Below the pieces are notes generated by a model. It did no database searches. It was given only the letters and a program-made list of their open reading frames with translations, and was not told the DNA's origin. The position numbers and the translations under genes are program-made. A stretch of DNA of 64,000 bases from positions 2,852,001-2,916,000 of the forward strand of contig JBBCIN010000001.1 in assembly GCA_037200885.1 (NCBI GenBank). Reading direction: 5' to 3'. This stretch comes from PMG-095 sp037200885 (GTDB taxonomy: Bacteria; Myxococcota_A; Polyangia; Polyangiales; Polyangiaceae). The stretch's first letter is position 1, and each line of letters begins with the position of its first letter. Positions 43,897-53,203 of the stretch are shown piece by piece.

Positions 43897-46554
43897 CTAG
43901 TGCGTGGTGCTCAGCCGGTTGACGCGCAGCTTGGCGAGGAAATTGGAAGGATCGAGTTGCAGTGCCTCACGCCACTCGACCTCCGCCGCACTGCGATCGC
44001 CCTTTTGAAACAAGACGTCACCCAGGATCACACGCGCGGCAGGATCGCGCGGCGCGACCGCCACCGAATGATTCGCCCAGCGCAGCGCGGAGGTCACGTC
44101 GCCCAGCTTGAGCAAAGCTTCCGCCAGGCCGTTGCTGGCTGCCACATTGTCACCGTCGAACACCACTCCGCGCCGGAAAAAGCGCTCGGCGCGGGCTAAG
44201 TCCCGGCGTTTCAACGATGCTTGCGCTTCGCGCACGCTGCTGAGCGAGAGCGCCTTGAACTGCTCGGGGTCGCTGCTCGGTTGCAGCTTGAGCGAAGTCA
44301 GCCAAGCGCGCTTGGCTGGTTCGTAGTCCCCGACGCGCGCGAGCCCGTCGCCCAAGATGCCGTGTCCACGGGTGCTTCCCGGGTCGAGCACGAGGCCCTT
44401 TGTCGCCCATTCTACCGCCTTCGCGCCGTCTCGACGCAGCAGCATCAGCTGGGCGAGCTCGAGCGGGAGGGCAGGATTGCTCTGATTCCAGAGCACGGCT
44501 TTGCACAGAGCAGCCTCCGCCGCGTCGAGATCGCCGCGTACCAGCGCGGCGTTGCCCTCGCGGACTTGACCATAGGCCGCGCCCGGATATTCGCCGGCTT
44601 TGACTTTGACTGGGCCAAACGCCTCTGCACAACTCGGCGCGCTGGTGCCGCTCTCGTCGGGTGCCGTGTGGGTGCTGGCCGCCGGATGCGGCGCGCTAGG
44701 CTCGGACGAAGACGCGCCATTCGCTGCGGGGCTGAGCGCCGTGGCCGAAGCCGGCGGCGGTGAGGCTGGCGGCTGGCTCTGCGCCGAGGCGCTGATCGAC
44801 GCGCTCGGCGCGGAGCTCGAGGGGCGCGGTCGGATAAGCAGGCTGAGTGCGCCCACCACCAGCAAGCCCTGCAAAGCCGCGAGCGCGACCAAGAACAGCG
44901 CCGCGGGTATGCTGACGCCCGTGCGAGGCCGACCCAAGATCGCCCCTGCGGCCTGCGCGGCAAGCTCCGCCGGCGGACGTAAGCTGGTTCTGCTCGGAGC
45001 CTCCGGTGGCGGATGCAGGCTCCGAGCAGTCGTGGTCGGGATCGAAGGCGTGATCGGCGACGGCTCCGAATCAGCCATGTTCAGCGCGACGTCGACCGTC
45101 GCCATCACGTTGGTCACCGCGGGCTGACTCACCGGCGAGACGTGAACGCGCCCCGAGCTCAGCACCATGAAGGCCGACAGCGCGAGCGCACCTTCCCATT
45201 TTTGGCTCGCATCGAGGCGCGACTCACCCGCAGCACCAACCACCAGCCCGTCCGAGATGTCGATGCTCATGGTCACGCGCGGGTTGTTGACGGTGACACG
45301 CAAAGGTCGTGGGCTGGTCGTCAGCGCGCGCAGGCAGCGCGCGGGGCCGGTGATTTCCAGGCGTGCATCGAAGTCGTCACCGCTTTCGGCCCAGGCTTGC
45401 AACGTGCGATCCGCCTCGGACAACGCGAACAGCGCGGTCTCCAGCCGATCGAGCGCGGGAACGGACAGCGCGTCCGACCAGATCTCGTCCCAACGCACGA
45501 CGAGCAGGGAGGCCCAGCGTAAACGCGTATCCTTACGCATCCGCCGGAGTAGCTCGTAACCCTGACCTTTGACTTGCGACTCGCCGATGAGGAGGATTTC
45601 AGGATCGACCTGACGCAGCTTGGCGAACCGCAGATCGCTCGGCGCCAAATCGGTCACCACCACCGACACCCCGCGCGAGCGCAATTCTTGGGCAACGCTG
45701 TCGGCTCGGCCAGTGTCGTCGTCGGCCAGTGCGACGCGTACGCCCTTCACGCTGACACGCTCCGGTTCGGCAGAAGGTGCCGCCGGGTCGAGTACGGTGA
45801 CCGTGCCGCCCGCGTGCTCTGCGAACTCGTAGTGCAGCGGTTCGGCGTGCACGACGTGCGATTTTACTTGGCGTACGAAGTCGTCGATGAAGGCTGCCAA
45901 CGGCCGTCCGCTGCCGAGCACCAAGCGCACCGCGTCGTCGCTGCCCTTGCCGGTGTGAACCGATAGGATCCCAGAGCGGAGCTCCTTGCTCAGGGCACCG
46001 ACGAACTCGCTCAGGGTCGCTTCACCGACGATACCCAAAGATTCGCCGTCACGCTCCGGAATCTCTCGCGCAAGCTTAGCGACTTGTTCGGCGATGGCAT
46101 CGATACTCGCGGATGGCGCGATCACCGCGGCTGCCCCGTGGCGGAACGCGCGCAGCCGCATGTCGAGCGCCGTGTTGTCGTCCAAAATCGCGATTGGAAT
46201 CACCGAGCACACGGGCGAGCTCATCAACGTTTCGAGCACGTCGCTGCCGCCGTCTCGCGCCGCAGCGCCGACGAGCAACACCAGATCTGGCGCGGCCGCG
46301 ATCACGGTCTCGGCAACTGCGTCAGCAGTCGTGGTTTCGACGTAGACGCGGTGCCTGGCGAGAGCGGCGCGGAGCGCGGGCTCGAACGTGCTGTCTGCCC
46401 CGACGAGCAGGATTGTGGGCTCGATCGTCGCGGTCGCGGCCGCCGGGCGCCGAGCGGCAAGCACGGGCCCCGAGCTGGAACGCACCGGCTTCTTCGGCGG
46501 AGTCGGCCGCAGAGCGGAGGCGGCAGCAGGCCGCGCCGACGAGCGATCGTCCAT
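43897..46554 (-). CDS. membrane protein with two degenerate receiver domains, DUF4388-like segment and TPRs
   Basis: 885 residues. Order: basic/Ala-rich N-terminus; receiver-like domain 47-160 (TILLVGAD, DLVLLVGAAARDG) lacking the phospho-Asp; DUF4388/PATAN-like 175-255 (SEFVGALSKELRSGILSV); second receiver-like domain 272-385 (VRVALADDD, PEILLIGES) also without the acceptor Asp; a DUF4388-like segment 395-495; one transmembrane helix 551-574; Ser/Pro/Ala linker; tetratricopeptide repeats 655-875. The N-terminal part is cytoplasmic and the TPR part probably outside the inner membrane. It resembles no single characterised protein. Likely a phosphorylation-independent signalling scaffold. Confidence 0.8.
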   Translation of the reverse strand: MDDRSSARPAAASALRPTPPKKPVRSSSGPVLAARRPAAATATIEPTILLVGADSTFEPALRAALARHRVYVETTTADAVAETVIAAAPDLVLLVGAAARDGGSDVLETLMSSPVCSVIPIAILDDNTALDMRLRAFRHGAAAVIAPSASIDAIAEQVAKLAREIPERDGESLGIVGEATLSEFVGALSKELRSGILSVHTGKGSDDAVRLVLGSGRPLAAFIDDFVRQVKSHVVHAEPLHYEFAEHAGGTVTVLDPAAPSAEPERVSVKGVRVALADDDTGRADSVAQELRSRGVSVVVTDLAPSDLRFAKLRQVDPEILLIGESQVKGQGYELLRRMRKDTRLRWASLLVVRWDEIWSDALSVPALDRLETALFALSEADRTLQAWAESGDDFDARLEITGPARCLRALTTSPRPLRVTVNNPRVTMSIDISDGLVVGAAGESRLDASQKWEGALALSAFMVLSSGRVHVSPVSQPAVTNVMATVDVALNMADSEPSPITPSIPTTTARSLHPPPEAPSRTSLRPPAELAAQAAGAILGRPRTGVSIPAALFLVALAALQGLLVVGALSLLIRPRPSSSAPSASISASAQSQPPASPPPASATALSPAANGASSSEPSAPHPAASTHTAPDESGTSAPSCAEAFGPVKVKAGEYPGAAYGQVREGNAALVRGDLDAAEAALCKAVLWNQSNPALPLELAQLMLLRRDGAKAVEWATKGLVLDPGSTRGHGILGDGLARVGDYEPAKRAWLTSLKLQPSSDPEQFKALSLSSVREAQASLKRRDLARAERFFRRGVVFDGDNVAASNGLAEALLKLGDVTSALRWANHSVAVAPRDPAARVILGDVLFQKGDRSAAEVEWREALQLDPSNFLAKLRVNRLSTTH

Positions 46555-46599
46555 TCTCGGTTATCATCCTCCAGCCAGGAGTGCAGGACCAGTCTACAG

Positions 46600-47382
46600 T
46601 CACGCGATCAGATTCGATAAGTCGCGGTGGATCCGGCCGTTGGAAGCCAAAATGTGACCAACCGACAAGTCGGGCGGCGTACCATCAAGTGCGCTCAGCA
46701 TACCGCCAGCGGCCAAAACCAGCGCCGATCCGGCCATCACGTCCCATGCGTTCAGGCGACGCTCCCAGTAGGCGTCATACGTACCGTCTGCCACTAGGCA
46801 CAGATCGATGGCGGCCGAACCGCAACGGCGCACGCCGCGCACTCGTGGCTTCACGCGCACGAACGCGGAAAAATTGTTGCTCGCGGCCTGGCTGCGATCA
46901 CTCGGAAAACCGGTAGCGACCAGCGCTTGGTCGAGCTCAGCGGTTTCGCTCACCCGGCACGGCTCGTCATTCCTGAGGCAAGGGCCACCGCGAAAGCCGC
47001 GCCAATGGGTCGCGAGCGCGGGGGCGACGACCGCGCCGGCGATCGGGATCCCCGCTTCGGCGACGCCCAGGCTGACGCAAAAGAAGAAATGGCCGTGCGC
47101 GAAGTTGGTCGTGCCATCGAGCGGATCGCAATACCAAGTGAGCTCGTGGTCAGGCGCGGGCGCGCCGCCTTGTTCCTCACCGACGATGGCAAGTTCCGGA
47201 GTGCGCTCGGCCAGCCGCTGCCTGATCAAGCGCTCGCTCGCCAAGTCGTACTCGGTCACGAGATCCGCGCGGCCTTTCTCTCGAACCGCGGGCTGTTTGC
47301 GGAAGCCGGCGTAGACCAAGTGAGCGGCCTCGCTGGCGACCTCGAACGCGATCTGCGCGAGTTCTTCGGGCGACCGCGTCAA
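46600..47382 (-). CDS. inositol monophosphatase family protein
   Basis: 260 residues from TTG 47382. Metal- and phosphate-binding motifs of the IMPase family: IVGEEQGG, WYCDPLDGTTNFAHG and WDVMAGSALVLAAGG. Such enzymes hydrolyse inositol, fructose-1,6-bis- or adenosine-3',5'-bisphosphate, or act as SuhB with the rRNA transcription machinery. Substrate cannot be told from sequence. It lies 16 bases after the YchJ-like gene. Confidence 0.88.
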   Translation of the reverse strand: MTRSPEELAQIAFEVASEAAHLVYAGFRKQPAVREKGRADLVTEYDLASERLIRQRLAERTPELAIVGEEQGGAPAPDHELTWYCDPLDGTTNFAHGHFFFCVSLGVAEAGIPIAGAVVAPALATHWRGFRGGPCLRNDEPCRVSETAELDQALVATGFPSDRSQAASNNFSAFVRVKPRVRGVRRCGSAAIDLCLVADGTYDAYWERRLNAWDVMAGSALVLAAGGMLSALDGTPPDLSVGHILASNGRIHRDLSNLIA

Positions 47383-47398
47383 GGGCCCGGGCTCCGAT

Positions 47399-47893
<495 letters not shown>

Positions 47894-47974
47894 CAGCCTC
47901 TTTTTGCTATTCCTGAACGCGTTTCAGAGCGCCCGCGTTTAGCACCCTTCGCCCGGGACCGCACGGGGCTTTCT

Positions 47975-49429
47975 TCAGCGGCTCAGGCGCTCAAGCAATT
48001 TCGCATGAATGCCGCCGAAGGCGCCGTTCGAGAGCAGTACCACGACGCTGCCCGGGATCACGTTCAGGGCCAGGTGGTCGAGGATCGCGTCCACGCTCGG
48101 CAACGCCTGGGCGGACTTGCCGCGGCCGTTCAAGTCGCTCGCGAGCTGGCGCAGGTCGAGCGCCTCTTCGGGCGGAAGGTTCGAGCGGCCCAGGGGAGCG
48201 AGCAACACTTCATCGGCGCTCTCGAAGGCGCGGGTGTATTCGTCTTGGTGCATACGGCGACACGCGGTCGCGCTGCGCGGCTCGAAGACCGCGAATAGCT
48301 TACCGCTCGGGTGCCGCCCACGCAGCGCGGCCAGCGTCTCTTGAACCGCGGTCGGGTGATGCGCGAAGTCGTCGTACACGAAGCTTTCGCGCGGCGTGCC
48401 GATCAAATCCTGACGCCGGCGCACACCGTCGAAACGCGCCAGGGCGGGGCCAATATCCGCGATCCGCGCGCCGTAGCCTTGGGCCGTGGCGCCAATTGCC
48501 GCGAGCGCATTCTTCAAGTTGTGGCGGCCGGGCACGGTGAGCGCGAGGCGACCGCAAGCCACGCCGCCCGCGTACAAATCGAAGCGCGTGCCCGCCTCGT
48601 CCATTTGCGCCGGCGCGGCCAGCCAGTGCGGCGGCTTGCCATGCGTGTCTTCACCTTCGAGCGCGAACCACGCGACCTGCGCTCGCGCGTGCGCATCGAC
48701 GACCGTCACGACCTCTGCGTCGGCCGCGTTGGCGACGATCAAGCCGTGCTCGGGTACGAGCGCCACGAACTGGCGGAACGCCTCCAGGTAGCTCTCGAGG
48801 TCGGGGTAGATGTCGACGTGGTCGTGCTCGATCGAAGTCAGGATCGCGACCTCGGGTCGATAGTGTAAGAACTTCGCCGTCTTCTCGAAGAAGGCGGTAT
48901 CGTACTCATCGCCTTCGATCACGAACGCCGCTTTGCGCAGGGGGCGATCGCCGAGCAAACTCCGAGTCTTGTCCGCGCGGGCCGCGCGAAAGCTGCGCGG
49001 GAAATTCTTGGGCAGGCCGCCGATCAGAAATCCGGGGGCAAATCCGCAAGCCTCCAACAAATGCGCAGCCATGGCACTGGTGGTGGTCTTACCGTGGGTG
49101 CCGGCCACGACCAGCGGTGAGCAGGCATCGAGCGCAAACTCAGCCAAGGCGCCAGCGATGTGCGTGTAGCGCAGGCCGCGTTGAACCGCGGCGAGTACCT
49201 CGGGATTGTCCCGGCGACACACATTGCCGATGATGGTCAGATCCGGCGCCGGCTCGAGGTGCTCGGGATCGAACCCTTGCAGGCAGCGCACCCCCCAGCT
49301 CTCGAGGGCGGGGCCCATCGGCGGGTCGAAGGCAATATCGCTACCCGATACCCGATGCCCGAGCTCCACGAGCAGGCCTGCCAATGCGCCCATGCCCGTT
49401 CCGGAGACCGCTACGATGTGGATATGCAT
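47975..49429 (-). CDS. mpl: UDP-N-acetylmuramate:L-alanyl-gamma-D-glutamyl-diaminopimelate ligase Mpl
   Basis: Recycling enzyme that ligates tripeptide from degraded peptidoglycan to UDP-MurNAc using ATP. 484 residues from ATG 49429 (MHIHIVAVSGTGMGALAGL); ATG 49441 is possible. Mur-ligase motifs: GSDIAFDPPMGPALESWG at the N-terminus, ATP loop VVAGTHGKTTTSAM, FVIEGDEYDTAFFEKTAKF, TSIEHDHVDIYPDL, YDDFAHHPTAV. The GSD/PPM N-terminus and the EYDTAFF insert favour Mpl over MurC. Divergent from metF. Confidence 0.93.
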   Translation of the reverse strand: MHIHIVAVSGTGMGALAGLLVELGHRVSGSDIAFDPPMGPALESWGVRCLQGFDPEHLEPAPDLTIIGNVCRRDNPEVLAAVQRGLRYTHIAGALAEFALDACSPLVVAGTHGKTTTSAMAAHLLEACGFAPGFLIGGLPKNFPRSFRAARADKTRSLLGDRPLRKAAFVIEGDEYDTAFFEKTAKFLHYRPEVAILTSIEHDHVDIYPDLESYLEAFRQFVALVPEHGLIVANAADAEVVTVVDAHARAQVAWFALEGEDTHGKPPHWLAAPAQMDEAGTRFDLYAGGVACGRLALTVPGRHNLKNALAAIGATAQGYGARIADIGPALARFDGVRRRQDLIGTPRESFVYDDFAHHPTAVQETLAALRGRHPSGKLFAVFEPRSATACRRMHQDEYTRAFESADEVLLAPLGRSNLPPEEALDLRQLASDLNGRGKSAQALPSVDAILDHLALNVIPGSVVVLLSNGAFGGIHAKLLERLSR

Positions 49430-49542
49430 GAGCTCGTTCATCCGCCTGAGTTGATGGATGCCTGTTCGAATGGGCGTCCTATTGGCATAGCCTGGCGCGC
49501 GCTGCTAGCGTGGCCGTCGGCGCTCGAGCGTGCCGCTGCCTC

Positions 49543-50406
49543 ATGAAAATCACCGACAAGCTTTCGGCGCAAAAGCCCGCCTTCTCCTTTGAGTTCTTCC
49601 CGCCAAAGGATCAAGCCGGGGTCGATCGTTTGTTCGAGACCGTCGCTCGCTTGCAGGTGTACGACCCGGCTTACGTGTCGGTCACGTACGGTGCGGGCGG
49701 CAGCACGCGCCGGCTCACGGTGGATCTGGTGACGCGCATCAAACGCGAGGTGGGACTGGAGGCGATGGCCCATCTCACTTGCGTAGGGGGCACTCGCGAA
49801 GAAATCAGTAGCGTGCTCGACCAGCTGCAAGCGGGCGGTATCGACAACGTGCTCGCCTTGCGCGGTGATCCGCAGAAGGGCGAAACGACCTTCGTGAAGT
49901 CGGACGGCGGCTTCGGCTACGCCTCGGAGCTCACCGAGTTCATCCGTGAACGTTATGATTTTTGCTTGGCGGGTGCCTGCTATCCCGAGAGTCACCCTGA
50001 GTCGGCATCGGCAACTCATGATCTGGAAAACGTCAAGCGCAAGGTCATGGCCGGAGTCGAGGTGCTGGTCACGCAGCTGTTCTTCGACAGCAGGGACTAT
50101 TTTTCGTTCGTCGCGCGAGCGCGCGCGGCGGGGATCCACGTGCCGATCATCGCCGGCATCATGCCGATTACCAATCTCTCGCAGGTCAAGCGCTTCACGG
50201 CGCTGTGTGGCGCGGCGATCCCTGGGCCGCTGCTCGCTCGCCTGGAGGCGGCCGGCAATGACTTGGCGCTGGTGCAGCAGATCGGCGTCGAGCACGCGAC
50301 TGCGCAGTGCCGCGAGCTGATCCACGGCGGAGCGCCGGGCATTCACTTCTACACGCTCAATCGCTCGCACGCGACGGTGGACGTGCTGGAGCGTTTGCGC
50401 GGCTGA
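49543..50406 (+). CDS. metF: methylenetetrahydrofolate reductase
   Basis: Reduces 5,10-methylene-THF to 5-methyl-THF for methionine synthesis, using FAD. 287 residues from ATG 49543 (MKITDKLSAQKPAFSFEFFPPKD). Motifs: SFEFFPPK, SVTYGAGGSTR, HLTCVGGTREEI, VLALRGDPQKGE, LAGACYPESHPES, TQLFFDSRDYFSF and GIMPITN. Usual length. Divergent from mpl; no S-box or other riboswitch-like leader stands out in the 113-bp gap. Confidence 0.95.
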   Translation: MKITDKLSAQKPAFSFEFFPPKDQAGVDRLFETVARLQVYDPAYVSVTYGAGGSTRRLTVDLVTRIKREVGLEAMAHLTCVGGTREEISSVLDQLQAGGIDNVLALRGDPQKGETTFVKSDGGFGYASELTEFIRERYDFCLAGACYPESHPESASATHDLENVKRKVMAGVEVLVTQLFFDSRDYFSFVARARAAGIHVPIIAGIMPITNLSQVKRFTALCGAAIPGPLLARLEAAGNDLALVQQIGVEHATAQCRELIHGGAPGIHFYTLNRSHATVDVLERLRG

Positions 50407-50468
50407 CGCGCTCCGTGATCCTCGACGGGGGAAGTAACTCTGCCCCGCGCTCGGGGGCGGAGCCGCTC

Positions 50469-51824
50469 TCATTTGCGGATCACGATTCGAGTCTTGTCGC
50501 TGTCCGCGGGTGGCGCGACCAAGCCGTGCCAACCTTCGGGGATTTGCGGTGTCGCCCACTGGTAGACGCGCTCGGCGTCGGCGGGTGACAGCTCGATCGC
50601 GCCCGCGCCATGATCGACGCCGAAGCGATCGTGCCAATAGGCGCCGTACAGTTGCAGCCCAGACGACAGCGTGAGACCCCAGGGCGCGTCGAACACCTCG
50701 AAATTCTCACCGAAGGAGCTCGCGTCGCGGGTGGCCAGCGTCACCTCTTTGCCAGTCACCTCGAAGGCGCCGAGCCATTTGTCGCCTTCGGCTTGGTGCG
50801 CGTCGCGATTTACGCTGCAAAGCGTTACGAACAGGGCGCGCTTTCCCTCGTAAAGCGTGAAGGTAGACGTGACCACGCTGACGTCGATCCACTGCTGCGT
50901 GCCCTGCGCGAAATCGGGAAAGGTGCTGCGCTGCTGGACGACGAGCACGTCGCGGTGGCGCACCCAATGGCCGTCGCTGGTAGCCCAATATTTCACGTCG
51001 CCCACGCTGTGGAAGCGGCCCGTCAAATGCACGACCTCGTGATAGTCGAGCGGGTCCACCTTCTGACTGGCGTCGCCGTCTAGCTTGAAGGCGTGCACCC
51101 CGCGCTTGACCACGAAGGCGAACGGTAAATCGTCTTTCTTCGTCAGCTCCACGCCGTGGAACGCTGACGGCTCGGCTGCTTCGAGATCGCCGGCTTTGAC
51201 GAAGCGTCCGCTGGTCAACAGCGCCAAGCGTTGCACGTTGCCCTCGGGATCGCGCGCCGACCAAGAGCCGACCACCGCCATGGCAGCGCGGCGTTTCAAT
51301 CGGGAGACCTCACGCACGGCGTCGTCGTGCTCGGGGTCGCGTTCGAAAAGCGGGGTTTCCAGCCGTGTTCGCGCGTACGCATACGGTAGGGGCTTGTCCA
51401 GATTCGGCGTGAGCGCCATCGCCGCCAGGGTGGGGTGTGCCATGTCGACGGTTGCGCTTTCAGTGGCACAGACGAAGCCGCGTGGGCGCACCGGGTACCA
51501 ACCGCCGCCACAGCCGCGACGCGAGTACGGCTCCGGGGCCCGCGCCACGCGCGCGCCGGCGTGTAGGTAGCCAAGTTGGCGAGCGCCAGTTGCGGGGCGT
51601 TCCAAGACGGGGGTGATGTTGGCGACGGCACCCAGCTTGGGGCCGCTGGCCGCAGGCTCGGGCACGTTGGGAATGCTCTCGTCCTCGGCCGCCGCCTTCG
51701 ACAGGCTAGGACCATCCTGATGCGAGCCACAGGCTGCAAGTACGTGCAGCAGGGCCAAGGACGAAGCGACACCGCGGACGCGGCGCACCAACGGCGGGTC
51801 GAGCGGGTCGAGCATCGGGGCCAT
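50469..51824 (-). CDS. L,D-transpeptidase-like (YkuD) lipoprotein lacking the catalytic Cys
   Basis: 451 residues (ATG 51824; ATG 51815 also possible). Lipobox HVLAAC with Cys32. Residues 60-130 are an SH3-like or Cys-bridged region (SRRGCGGGWYPVRPRGFVC); the C-terminal part (about 250-440) follows the YkuD fold: WIDVSVVTSTFTLYEGKRALFVTLCS and YGAYWHDRFGVDHGAGAIELSP. In active YkuD enzymes the segment after the second His reads SHGC followed by I-R/N-L-S-P. Here it is DHGAGAIELSP, with no Cys, so the enzyme is probably inactive as a transpeptidase. It follows the glucosaminidase gene by 41 bp. Confidence 0.8.
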   Translation of the reverse strand: MAPMLDPLDPPLVRRVRGVASSLALLHVLAACGSHQDGPSLSKAAAEDESIPNVPEPAASGPKLGAVANITPVLERPATGARQLGYLHAGARVARAPEPYSRRGCGGGWYPVRPRGFVCATESATVDMAHPTLAAMALTPNLDKPLPYAYARTRLETPLFERDPEHDDAVREVSRLKRRAAMAVVGSWSARDPEGNVQRLALLTSGRFVKAGDLEAAEPSAFHGVELTKKDDLPFAFVVKRGVHAFKLDGDASQKVDPLDYHEVVHLTGRFHSVGDVKYWATSDGHWVRHRDVLVVQQRSTFPDFAQGTQQWIDVSVVTSTFTLYEGKRALFVTLCSVNRDAHQAEGDKWLGAFEVTGKEVTLATRDASSFGENFEVFDAPWGLTLSSGLQLYGAYWHDRFGVDHGAGAIELSPADAERVYQWATPQIPEGWHGLVAPPADSDKTRIVIRK

Positions 51825-51865
51825 ACCGAAGCGGTTGCCACGATCGGTCGCGATCGGCCAAATTT

Positions 51866-52498
51866 TCAGCCGTCATCCGCTGGGGCGCGGAAGGCGTGCA
51901 ATACGCCGTCGAGGGCGGCACGCGCCAGTACCCCGCAGGAGGCGGTCGCGCATCCAGGAGCGCGCGCTTCGAGCGTTGCCAGGCGATGTTCGAGGCCCGC
52001 CGCGTAGGATTCAGGGACCGCGGTGAAGTAGCCGCCGTGCGCGAGAGCGCGCGCGAAGCCAGCGCTATCGCCTGCTCGTGCGGCGGCGACTGCGTCGGGA
52101 TAGCGCGTTGCCAAGAGCGTCACGTAGTCGCGGGCGCCGGCTTCCGCGCTCTCGTACACGCGGAAGCGCGCGCTGACCTCGCGCCGAGTGGCGCCATGCC
52201 CCTCGATCGTTGAAAAGCTCTGGCCGGCTGCGCCGGGCGCGGCCTTGATGCCGGCGAAGTTGTGTCCGGGCATGCAGCGCCCGCTATCCGTTTCGAGCGC
52301 CCAATGAGCGGTGAGGAGCGCGCTCGTGCGCGGTTCTGCTGGGTTGCCCGTGACCGCGGTCCAGGCGTTGCCGAGCAGTGTTCGTGCTTCGGGGGCGCCC
52401 AACCGATGCGGCAGGACATGCGCCCGGAAGGCGCTCAATGGCGTTGCGGCTGGCACTGGAGCAGGCAGGGCCTTTGGTTGGCTGGCTTCGATCCGCAT
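51866..52498 (-). CDS. FlgJ-type glucosaminidase domain protein
   Basis: 210 residues from ATG 52498. Glucosaminidase/GH73-type domain in the second half: LTAHWALETDSGRCMPGHNFAGIKA (the family's catalytic Glu would be in ALETDSG), FRVYESAEAGARDYVTLL, and YFTAVPESYAAGL. Cleaves the glycan backbone of peptidoglycan. No clear signal peptide, so export is unexplained. Same strand and just upstream of the L,D-transpeptidase-like gene; divergent from the XRE regulator. Confidence 0.78.
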   Translation of the reverse strand: MRIEASQPKALPAPVPAATPLSAFRAHVLPHRLGAPEARTLLGNAWTAVTGNPAEPRTSALLTAHWALETDSGRCMPGHNFAGIKAAPGAAGQSFSTIEGHGATRREVSARFRVYESAEAGARDYVTLLATRYPDAVAAARAGDSAGFARALAHGGYFTAVPESYAAGLEHRLATLEARAPGCATASCGVLARAALDGVLHAFRAPADDG

Positions 52499-52717
52499 CG
52501 AGCTCAGTCGGTCCGCGCTCGGTCCAGTTGCGTGACCGACAATGTCGGAGCTCTGGCGTGGGGAATCGCGAGTGGCCCGACCGGGCGGCCTGAATCGACC
52601 CGCAGCCGGCATCGGTTGGCATCCCGCGTATCCGGCGCAATAGTTCGCTTCCGAACGCGAGTTCCGACACCTTGGAAATAGCGCCGCTTCGCGCTGCTGG
52701 GCGATCAGTATATCATC

Positions 52718-52734
52718 GTGTTGAATATCAACAC
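52718..52734. promoter_or_regulatory. palindromic operator-like site upstream of the XRE regulator
   Basis: GTGTTGA, ATA, TCAACAC: a perfect 7-bp inverted repeat 13 bases before the XRE gene's ATG and 220 bases from the divergent glucosaminidase start. Its placement near a TATATC stretch fits autoregulation by the adjacent HTH protein. Confidence 0.55.
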
Positions 52735-52746
52735 CATCAGTGGTTC

Positions 52747-53097
52747 ATGTCTGCACCCGGAGTGAGAAGAAATCGTCTTCCCTTGCCAAGTATCTTCGGA
52801 AGGGAAGTGCGCCGGCGTCGTGTCGCGCTCGGGCTCACGCTCGAGCAACTGGCGGAACGATCCGGTCTCACCCCGAACTATATCGGTACCGTCGAAAACG
52901 GTCGCCGCGATCCCTCGCTGAGTACGGTCATGTCGCTCGCGGTTGGCCTTGGTGTGCCCGCCGGTGAGCTCGTGGGCGGTGTCGCAGAATTGGGACCCGT
53001 TGCGATCGAAACCGCACGCTTGGTGGAGAGCGCGCCGCCCGAGTTGCAGACCGCAATCCTCGAGCTCGCGCGCGCAATCACCAAGCGGCGTCGCTGA
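52747..53097 (+). CDS. XRE-family HTH transcriptional regulator
   Basis: 116 residues from ATG 52747. A single helix-turn-helix domain about residues 20-75: FGREVRRRRVALGLTLEQLA, then ERSGLTPNYIGTVENGRRDPSLSTVMSLAVGL, the Cro/CI-type fold with N-terminal arm. The C-terminus is a short helical extension without ligand-binding domain. Divergent from the glucosaminidase/L,D-transpeptidase-like pair, which it may control through the site at 52718-52734. Confidence 0.85.
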   Translation: MSAPGVRRNRLPLPSIFGREVRRRRVALGLTLEQLAERSGLTPNYIGTVENGRRDPSLSTVMSLAVGLGVPAGELVGGVAELGPVAIETARLVESAPPELQTAILELARAITKRRR

Positions 53098-53203
53098 ATC
53101 ACTCGCAGTGCTCGCGGCCGGTTCCCTGAAATTGCGCTCGTAGCGCTTGGCCGAGCGGCTGGGGTTGACCCCGAGGCCTGAGTGTCCGAGATCGGGTACG
53201 CCC

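Noticed and set aside
49430..49542. SAM riboswitch before metF
   Set aside because: The gap is 113 bp, shared with a divergent gene, and I could not find a convincing paired structure.
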